This document shows, one piece after another, positions 30,228 to 35,636 of a stretch of 35,636 bases of DNA. Below the pieces are notes generated by a model. The model was not told the origin of the DNA and did no database searches. It was given only the letters and a program-made list of their open reading frames with translations. The number at the start of each line of letters is the position of its first letter. The first letter of the stretch is position 1. Source of the DNA: CADCWN01 sp039810045. GTDB lineage: Bacteria; Chloroflexota; Chloroflexia; Thermomicrobiales; CADCWN01. Location of the stretch: positions 1 to 35,636 of the forward strand of contig JBDHWF010000020.1 in the NCBI GenBank assembly GCA_039810045.1, given 5' to 3'. A program made the position numbers and the translations under genes.

Positions 30228-31098
30228 ATAGGTGTCGAGCAATAGTGGGCCGTGTGCCAACGGCTCCCGCCGCCCGCAGCGAGGCGAGCAATTGCGTCAA
30301 TGTCGCCTCATAGTTCAGGTCAGTACCCTGCACCATAAAGAATGAGACGGTGCAGACCGTTTGTCCAAACTGACGCAAATAGAACGTGCCATTCCCTGGC
30401 TGTCCAATCTGCCCGGTAAAATCAATCCGCAGGCTATCTGTGCCTTTCGTCGCCTTCGTCTGCTGATACCCCCCAATTTTGGGCATCTCTGCCGAGATAT
30501 ACGGCACGGCGACATCGTCGAGCGTATCGCCAGGATCAGCGGCAAGCGCTGTTAGCGTCAGCGTGACCCTACCCGCAACCCCACTAAACGCCCCCGGCCC
30601 AGTCTGCGTAAACCCAGTGGGCAATGTCACCGCGCAGAGATTGCGCGCATCTGTACCAGTCGTCGTTGGCTGTGGGGGTGGCGGCGGGGGTAAGGTCGCG
30701 GTTGGTGGTGGGGGCGGCGGCGGTGGCACCGCCGTAGGCAGTGCCGTTGGCGCAAGCGTTGGTACTGCGGTTGGTGGGACAGTAGCAGTGGGGGCAGTGG
30801 TCGCCGTTGGTGGTGGAATGGTCGCGGTTGGCGGCGGGGTCAGCGTTGGGGCGGGCGTGGAGGTTGCACTGGCCGTCGCCGTTGGGACAACCGTAGCGGT
30901 AGGCGCAAGCGTTGGTGTTGCTGCCACCGTCGCTGTTGCCGCAACGGTTGGCGAGGCCGTTAGGGCGATTGCGGTGACGGTTGATACAGATAACACAGTT
31001 GGCGTTGCCGCCATGCTCAACGGTGAACAGGCCGCCAGTGCGCTGAGAATGGCGACACTCAGCGCCAAGAAACACCAGGATTGTAGCCGTTTGCGCAA
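30226..31098 (-). CDS. Thr/Pro-rich lipoprotein with C-terminal domain of unknown function
   Basis: This 290-residue protein has a signal peptide ending in the lipobox LAAC (C24), so it should be anchored to the outer face of the membrane. Residues 31-147 are a low-complexity stretch of Thr, Pro, Ala and Val with many PTAT and TPT units, ending in Pro runs. Residues 150-290 form a globular domain (CAVTLPTGFTQTGPGAFSG, then GTFYLRQFGQTVCTVSF) that I do not recognise. Two Cys in that domain could form a disulfide. The start is TTG 31098 with GGAGGTG 4 bases upstream. Such linkers are common in Chloroflexota lipoproteins. The function is unknown. Confidence 0.85.
   Translation of the reverse strand: MRKRLQSWCFLALSVAILSALAACSPLSMAATPTVLSVSTVTAIALTASPTVAATATVAATPTLAPTATVVPTATASATSTPAPTLTPPPTATIPPPTATTAPTATVPPTAVPTLAPTALPTAVPPPPPPPPTATLPPPPPPQPTTTGTDARNLCAVTLPTGFTQTGPGAFSGVAGRVTLTLTALAADPGDTLDDVAVPYISAEMPKIGGYQQTKATKGTDSLRIDFTGQIGQPGNGTFYLRQFGQTVCTVSFFMVQGTDLNYEATLTQLLASLRAAGAVGTRPTIARHL
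30657..31008 (-). repeat. low-complexity coding repeat (Thr/Pro linker)
   Basis: The DNA for lipoprotein residues 31-147 consists of degenerate short repeats with a strong strand bias; on the plus strand it is rich in G and T (GTTGGTG units). The units are not exact, so it is a drifting repeat rather than a tandem array. It also opens a false long frame on the plus strand. Confidence 0.8.
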
Positions 31099-31206
31099 AA
31101 AACACCTCCATCCAGATCGTCGGCAAATGCTGCACTACTTCGCGTACGCTACCAGATGGCCCCTGCCTCCGACAACCTCTGCACCTGTCGATTACCAGCG
31201 AATACG

Positions 31207-31221
31207 GTATCCTTAGGATAC
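31207..31221. promoter_or_regulatory. 15-bp perfect dyad before the M23 gene
   Basis: GTATCCTTAGGATAC is a perfect palindrome ending 26 bases before the ATG at 31248, in the 149-base gap between divergent genes. The position fits an operator, but no clear promoter boxes flank it. Confidence 0.45.
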
Positions 31222-31247
31222 AAGCGTCACTGGTAAGGAGCAGGTAG

Positions 31248-32747
31248 ATGACCCCCAAACGATACTGGCAACGACGCAGCGCAGTACTGCTCAGTCTGCT
31301 GCTACTCTGGCTGAGTTGCGCGCTACCAACCGTCGCCGCCGAAGACGATCGGCTGACGCCACCGACGCGCACTGCTGAGCCACCAACCGCATCACAGCCG
31401 CCACCAACAGGCGCGCTCCCAGCGGACACCCGCTATATCGGGCAGACCGGGCATTACCTGCGCGGGCCATTCTTGCGCTACTGGCTCGACAATGGCGGTG
31501 CAGCGCGATTCGGCTACCCGATCAGTGAGGAATACGCCACCTACAAGATGATTGGCGGTCAGCATACGCTTCAGCTATTTGACAATGCCCGCTTTGAGTA
31601 TGACGCCCCTGATCACGGCCCCGCTCGGCTCACCCTGACGCAACTGGGCCGTGATGCGCTCGGCGACCAGACATTCCCTCCACTGCCAGCACCACCAACT
31701 GGCCCGAATCTTCGCTACTTCCCCGAAACGGGGCACAGCATTGTTGGCAACTACCTCGCTACCTGGCAGGCAGCAGGTGGTCTCAGCTTCCTGGGTTATC
31801 CCCTGAGTGAGCAAATACCAATGGCCCAGGGGTCACTCCAGCATTTTGAGCGTGGGCGACTGGAAGTGGGCGCGGCGGGTTATGTAGAGATCGCGCCAGT
31901 CGGCGCAGAGCTACTCACCGGGCGTGGTTGGGCGCAACCCGAACGACTCAGCCTGAATGTCAGCACCACCACGCCCGGGCAGGGAACGACCATCATCGCG
32001 ACCCTGACTGCTGACCAACCGCTCACCGTCCTCAACGCCCAATATGGCCCGCATCCCGTCAACTTTGCTAGCACCGCCAATCGCTTCACCGCACTGATCG
32101 GGATCGGGCCAGATGAGTCAGTGGGGCTGCACACCCTGACCGTGACCGCCCAGATCGGTGCGCCAGCAAACCTGATCAGGCCAGTGTCCGTCGACCTCAA
32201 TGTGCAGGAAACCCCGTTTCCGCACGATCGGGTCTACCTGCCTCCCGACCAAAACGACCTGCTCGATCCCGCTGTCGCCGCCCGCGAAGCAGCGATTGTC
32301 AATCCGCTCTATGAGACATTCACTGCTGCCGTGCGGTGGTCTGGCCCCTTCCTGCTGCCTGCCACCGGGCCAATCACCACCGAGTTTGGGGAAATGCGGG
32401 CCTACAACGATGGGCCATACAGTTCCTGGCACAATGGCCTCGATATTGGCGCACCAGAGGGCGCGCCAATCATCGCGCCTGCCCCAGGGCGTGTTCTCTA
32501 CACTGGCACCCTGCCGATTCGCGGCAATTTCACGATGATCGACCACGGACGCGGCGTCTTCACCTGCTACTTTCACCAATCGGCGATTCTGGTGCAGGCA
32601 GGGCAGGAAGTGAACACAGGCGATCTGCTTGGGCGGGTCGGTACGACGGGCCTTTCAACTGGCGCTCATCTGCATTGGGAAGTGCGGATCGGCAGTACAC
32701 CAGTCAGCCCCTGGCAGTGGGTTCAGGGCTTACCGCCGATTGAGTAA
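31248..32747 (+). CDS. secreted M23 peptidase with LGFP-like repeats
   Basis: This 499-residue exported protein has a signal peptide ending near residue 31 (PTVAAEDD). After a Pro/Thr-rich stretch come two related modules near residues 65-95 and 152-187, each with a W/Y-rich helix and the motif GGxxxxGYPxSE (FGYPISEE, LGYPLSEQ), similar to surface-binding LGFP-type repeats. A beta-rich region (about 215-300) precedes the C-terminal M23 domain. Zinc ligands H395 and D399 (HNGLD) and H474-x-H476 (HLHW) are intact, with H443 in CYFHQS. It probably cleaves or binds peptidoglycan outside the cell. ATG 31248 follows AAGGAG at a spacing of about 9. Confidence 0.9.
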   Translation: MTPKRYWQRRSAVLLSLLLLWLSCALPTVAAEDDRLTPPTRTAEPPTASQPPPTGALPADTRYIGQTGHYLRGPFLRYWLDNGGAARFGYPISEEYATYKMIGGQHTLQLFDNARFEYDAPDHGPARLTLTQLGRDALGDQTFPPLPAPPTGPNLRYFPETGHSIVGNYLATWQAAGGLSFLGYPLSEQIPMAQGSLQHFERGRLEVGAAGYVEIAPVGAELLTGRGWAQPERLSLNVSTTTPGQGTTIIATLTADQPLTVLNAQYGPHPVNFASTANRFTALIGIGPDESVGLHTLTVTAQIGAPANLIRPVSVDLNVQETPFPHDRVYLPPDQNDLLDPAVAAREAAIVNPLYETFTAAVRWSGPFLLPATGPITTEFGEMRAYNDGPYSSWHNGLDIGAPEGAPIIAPAPGRVLYTGTLPIRGNFTMIDHGRGVFTCYFHQSAILVQAGQEVNTGDLLGRVGTTGLSTGAHLHWEVRIGSTPVSPWQWVQGLPPIE

Positions 32748-32753
32748 CCTTGA

Positions 32754-33215
32754 TCAGGCGGGTGGTATCTCGGCACTGGTAGCAGCGACCAGCGCTGCCG
32801 AGTCATTGACGACCGCTGCCGCCCAGGCCTGGACATCGGCGCAATAATGCGCGGCACTATCCAGGCGCACATCAGCGATAGTGCGCGTCCAGGCAACATC
32901 CTCCACGCCTGCGAGTTTCGGGCCCCGCGTGATACTGAACGTCCGCTCACCACTCGCCAGCGCCTGCGCCATCGCCGCTCGTGCTGCCTGCGGCGTCAGG
33001 CCAGCGACAAAACGCGCCAGCAGTTCATGGGTGAATAGCCAGCCTTCCCGCGAGTAGCGGTTATGCTGCAAGTAGTAGGCCGGCACCGATAGCTGATGGA
33101 CGGCATAGCAAGCGGGATCTGCCCCTTCGTGCGCCTGACCAGTCCAAAACTGATCCTCGCAGGTCAGGCCATCACGGGTTGAAGTGCCGCAATACGGGCA
33201 ACGTTCAGCAACCAT
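32754..33215 (-). CDS. DUF5946-like protein
   Basis: This 153-residue protein begins with a C-x2-C cluster (RCPYCGTSTRDGLTC) followed by a helical region containing VHQLSVPAYYLQHNRYSREGW. From memory this layout fits DUF5946, a family of unknown function seen in actinobacteria and Chloroflexota; I could not run a search. The Cys cluster plus a conserved His may bind a metal. The start ATG 33215 follows GAGGG. The stop lies 6 bases from the M23 stop on the other strand, a tight convergent pair. It lies 26 bases downstream of the ABC transporter gene and is probably cotranscribed with it. Confidence 0.75.
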   Translation of the reverse strand: MVAERCPYCGTSTRDGLTCEDQFWTGQAHEGADPACYAVHQLSVPAYYLQHNRYSREGWLFTHELLARFVAGLTPQAARAAMAQALASGERTFSITRGPKLAGVEDVAWTRTIADVRLDSAAHYCADVQAWAAAVVNDSAALVAATSAEIPPA

Positions 33216-33241
33216 CTGTCCCTCTTTTTCTGCCCCTGCCG

Positions 33242-35068
33242 TTATTGATACGCCTGAGCCTGAATCGTGTAGAGTTCGGCATATTGCCCACCACGGGCCA
33301 TCAATTCCTCATGGCTGCCCACCTCGGCCAGTCGCGCACCATCCAGCACCACGATCAGGTCAGCCATCCGCACCGTGCTGAACCGGTGCGAAACCAGAAT
33401 CGTAATCCCCCCACGTTCGCCAGCGTCAAGCGCAGCGGCGTAGCGAGCAAAGAGGTCATGTTCCGTTTCCGCATCGAGCGCGGCGGTTGGCTCATCCAAC
33501 ACCAATACGAGCGGCTGTTGGCGCATAAAGCCCCGCGCCAACGCCAGCCGCTGCCACTGCCCAAAGCTCAGGTCACGGCCACCCGGCCAGGTCGGGCCAA
33601 GTTGCGTATCCAGCCCTTCTTCCAGGCGCGTGATCACCGCATCAGCGCCACCCCGCGTGACTGCGTCGTGTACAGCACCATCATCGGCAGCACGGGGAAG
33701 ATCGCCGAGGCCCACCGTCGTACGGGCGGCAAACTCAAAGCGTGAGAAATCTTGAAACGCCCCCGCCAATCTGGTGCGCCATTCCGCTGCTGGAAAGCGA
33801 TCCAATGGTTGCCCATCGACCAGAATCTGCCCAGCAGTGGGCTGATAGAACTGGCAGAGCAATTTCACCAGCGTTGATTTACCCGCGCCATTCTCCCCCA
33901 CAATCGCCACCACTGCGCCAGCAGGCAGGTGCAAGTTGATCTGATCCAGCACCAAGCGGTCGGTGCCTGGATAGGCGAACGAGAGATCAACGCAGCGAAT
34001 CCCATCCACTAATCGCTCAGGCACTGATAGATCGGCGCGTTCAGTCATCGCCGCAGCATATTGCTCGAGCCAGACTAACCGCTTGGAGCCGTCGAGCCAG
34101 ACCCCCCGCAAGAAGCCAATCTCCCCAACAGTCGCCCCAATGTAGACGGAGAGTTGCGCCCCAGCCGCCAGAATCAACAACACCTGCCCAACCGAGCCAT
34201 GCAGGCCATTCGCCACAAAGACCACCGCCGCGACATACGCCCCACCAAAGATCGCCCAGGCAACCGCGTGCCACGCCGCGCTTGCCCAACGTACCCTGGC
34301 GATCGGCTGATACCAGCGTTCCCACTCTGCCCGTCGTCGCCGCACCAGTTCAGGGCCGATCCCCGTAACGCGCACTTCTTTCCCAGCGCTCGCCGTTGTT
34401 GCCACGGTGAACAGATGCTCGGCCATACGCTGGTATGGGGCACTCCTTTCCTCAGTCGCCCGCTCCACTGCTGGACGCCACGATGAGCTCAAGACTGTTG
34501 GCAGCGCGAAGACAGCCAACAGCGCCAGCGCGGGATGAATCGAAACGAGCAGCCCAATCGTGACGGCCAGCCGGAGAATCCAGCTACAGGTAGAAAAGAG
34601 CGACATATACATATGGTCGAGAACAAAGATCTGATTCCGCAACACCGCCAGCCGATCCAGGTAATCGTGGCGTTCGTGATGCTCAATCGTCGAGACTGAG
34701 GCGAGCAAGCTGGCAACGTGCGATTCCAGCGCAATCGTCACCTTATCCCGAAAGCGTCGCTCGATCCGCGTACTCAGCGTGCGGAGGAGCCAGGTTCCCG
34801 TTGTCGCCGCCGCCATCGCGAGAAGGGCGAGGAAGACACCTTGTCGCTGCTGGGCCAGAAGATTATCGGCCAGGATTTTCAGCAACAGCGCAAAGAGCGC
34901 GTCAGGCACCCCCGCAATCAGCTTGACCAGAAAAGCGACCAACAGTAACCCCGGCTCATGGGCATAGCCAATCTTGCAGAGCCGCCACATCGCCGCCAGA
35001 GCCGGTGGAGTGGGGATCTCGCGCTGCGTGGGTGAGTCGGCCCGGATACTTTCAGCTGAGGCGCTCAT
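33242..35068 (-). CDS. ABC exporter, fused membrane and ATP-binding subunit
   Basis: This 608-residue half-transporter has an N-terminal membrane domain with about six helices (including LLLVAFLVKLIAG and LAVTIGLLVSIHPALALLAV) and a C-terminal nucleotide-binding domain. Walker A is IVGENGAGKST near residue 396, the Q-loop is AFQDFSRFEF, the signature is LSFGQWQR near 499, Walker B is LVLVLDEPTAALD and the switch is SHRFSTV. The signature has F in place of the second G of LSGGQ. It overlaps the stop of the upstream gene by 17 bases, so the two likely form a heterodimeric exporter. The substrate is unknown. Confidence 0.93.
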   Translation of the reverse strand: MSASAESIRADSPTQREIPTPPALAAMWRLCKIGYAHEPGLLLVAFLVKLIAGVPDALFALLLKILADNLLAQQRQGVFLALLAMAAATTGTWLLRTLSTRIERRFRDKVTIALESHVASLLASVSTIEHHERHDYLDRLAVLRNQIFVLDHMYMSLFSTCSWILRLAVTIGLLVSIHPALALLAVFALPTVLSSSWRPAVERATEERSAPYQRMAEHLFTVATTASAGKEVRVTGIGPELVRRRRAEWERWYQPIARVRWASAAWHAVAWAIFGGAYVAAVVFVANGLHGSVGQVLLILAAGAQLSVYIGATVGEIGFLRGVWLDGSKRLVWLEQYAAAMTERADLSVPERLVDGIRCVDLSFAYPGTDRLVLDQINLHLPAGAVVAIVGENGAGKSTLVKLLCQFYQPTAGQILVDGQPLDRFPAAEWRTRLAGAFQDFSRFEFAARTTVGLGDLPRAADDGAVHDAVTRGGADAVITRLEEGLDTQLGPTWPGGRDLSFGQWQRLALARGFMRQQPLVLVLDEPTAALDAETEHDLFARYAAALDAGERGGITILVSHRFSTVRMADLIVVLDGARLAEVGSHEELMARGGQYAELYTIQAQAYQ

Positions 35069-35636
35069 ACTCTACCCCTGCTTCATCAGTGGTCGCCGTG
35101 AAGCGACTCGCCTGTAGTTCAAACATTTCGCGGTAACGGCCACCTTGCGCCATCAGTGCATCGTGGCTTCCAAGCTCAATCACGCGGCCCGCTTCCAGCA
35201 CCGCGATCTGGTCGGCGTGGCGCACAGTGGAGAAGCGATGTGAGATCAGAATCGTCGTGACATTTCGACTGGCCTGTAACACCCGTTCAAAGATCGCCGC
35301 CTCGCCGCGCACATCGAGCGCCGCCGTTGGCTCATCAAGCAAAACCAACCCTGCGCCCTGCCGAATTGCGCAGAGCGCCCGCGCCAACGCCACCCGTTGC
35401 CATTGCCCCCCAGAGAGGTCGGTGCCGCCAGCATAACCTTTGGCAAGCGGCGTATCGAGGTCAGCCAACTGCGCCGCCCCTGCATCAGCCAGTGCCGCCC
35501 GAATCATCTCCTCTGGTGCGCCGTGCGGGGCGACATTCTCACGCAAAGAGAGGTCGAAGCGAATAAAATCCTGAAAAACTGCGGTGATTTGTTTGCGCCA
35601 AGCCGCCAGATCAAGATCGCGCAGATCGACCCCATC
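35052..35636 (-). CDS. ABC exporter subunit, 5' part outside window
   Basis: Only the C-terminal 194 codons are visible; the membrane domain lies beyond the right edge of the window. The visible part starts within the ATP-binding domain after Walker A, with the Q-loop AVFQDFIRFDLSLRENV. The signature LSGGQWQRVALARAL, Walker B GLVLLDEPTAALD and ISHRFSTVRHAD follow. It pairs with the downstream half-transporter, whose start overlaps its stop by 17 bases. Both ATP sites look capable of hydrolysis from the visible motifs. Confidence 0.92.
   Translation of the reverse strand, partial: DGVDLRDLDLAAWRKQITAVFQDFIRFDLSLRENVAPHGAPEEMIRAALADAGAAQLADLDTPLAKGYAGGTDLSGGQWQRVALARALCAIRQGAGLVLLDEPTAALDVRGEAAIFERVLQASRNVTTILISHRFSTVRHADQIAVLEAGRVIELGSHDALMAQGGRYREMFELQASRFTATTDEAGVEYERLS

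Noticed and set aside
30657..31008. CRISPR or tandem array
   Set aside because: The units are short, degenerate and in frame with a protein linker, with no spacers.
30479..31216. 245-codon Gly/Val-rich plus-strand frame
   Set aside because: It is the complement of the Thr/Pro linker and C-terminal domain of the lipoprotein; the composition is an effect of the repeat.

Overview
This window is a stretch of ordinary bacterial chromosome, fairly GC-rich and densely coded, with no mobile element, CRISPR array, rRNA or tRNA gene that I can see. Several traits point to the phylum Chloroflexota, probably class Chloroflexia: a MutS of that style, lipoproteins with long Thr/Pro-rich linkers, a ribosomal protein L31 with a long charged tail, a DUF5946-like protein, and cell-wall M23 peptidases joined to LysM or LGFP-like modules. 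The assignment is inference from protein style; no phylogenetic marker was compared.

Layout. 1-1967 (minus): a methyltransferase cut by the window edge, clpS and an aldo/keto reductase. 2116-6637 (plus): an M42 aminopeptidase, a penicillin-binding-protein-like serine hydrolase, a second M42 peptidase and an NAD-dependent epimerase. 6795-9954 (minus): mutS and a small Cys/His protein behind a good sigma-70-type promoter. 10254-11722 (plus): Mn-type superoxide dismutase and a CBS/PRC-barrel protein. 11803-14324 (minus): an atypical SDR, argF and upp. 14499-20518 (plus): a sorbosone-dehydrogenase-like lipoprotein, an orphan VirB11/CpaF-like ATPase, a class A beta-lactamase-like protein, glpX and a membrane-anchored LysM-M23 protein. 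20560-23600 (minus): the t6A tRNA-modification operon tsaE-tsaB-rimI-tsaD. 23910-28829: an S9 peptidase, a small membrane protein, an alpha/beta-hydrolase pseudoenzyme, and a divergent TetR regulator/MDR oxidoreductase pair with twin operator-like dyads. 28974-30162 (plus): rplU-rpmA-rpmE with a classic terminator. 30226-35636: a TPT-rich lipoprotein, an M23 peptidase, a DUF5946-like protein and two ABC exporter subunits.

How the genes work together. The clearest functional units are the t6A operon, the ribosomal protein cluster, the two-subunit ABC exporter, the peptide-degradation group (M42, serine hydrolase, M42) and the TetR/MDR regulatory pair. Most gene ends carry long, nearly perfect inverted repeats without a U-tract; only the rpmE terminator has one.

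I did not find a convincing new multi-gene defence or mobile system. The strongest oddities are losses of catalytic residues in otherwise well-conserved proteins. MutS has GERT instead of GKST in its Walker A motif. An alpha/beta hydrolase lacks both the nucleophilic Ser and the catalytic His. An SDR lacks Ser and Tyr. There are also two well-formed promoter/operator arrangements, at 18873-18923 and 27789-27834.
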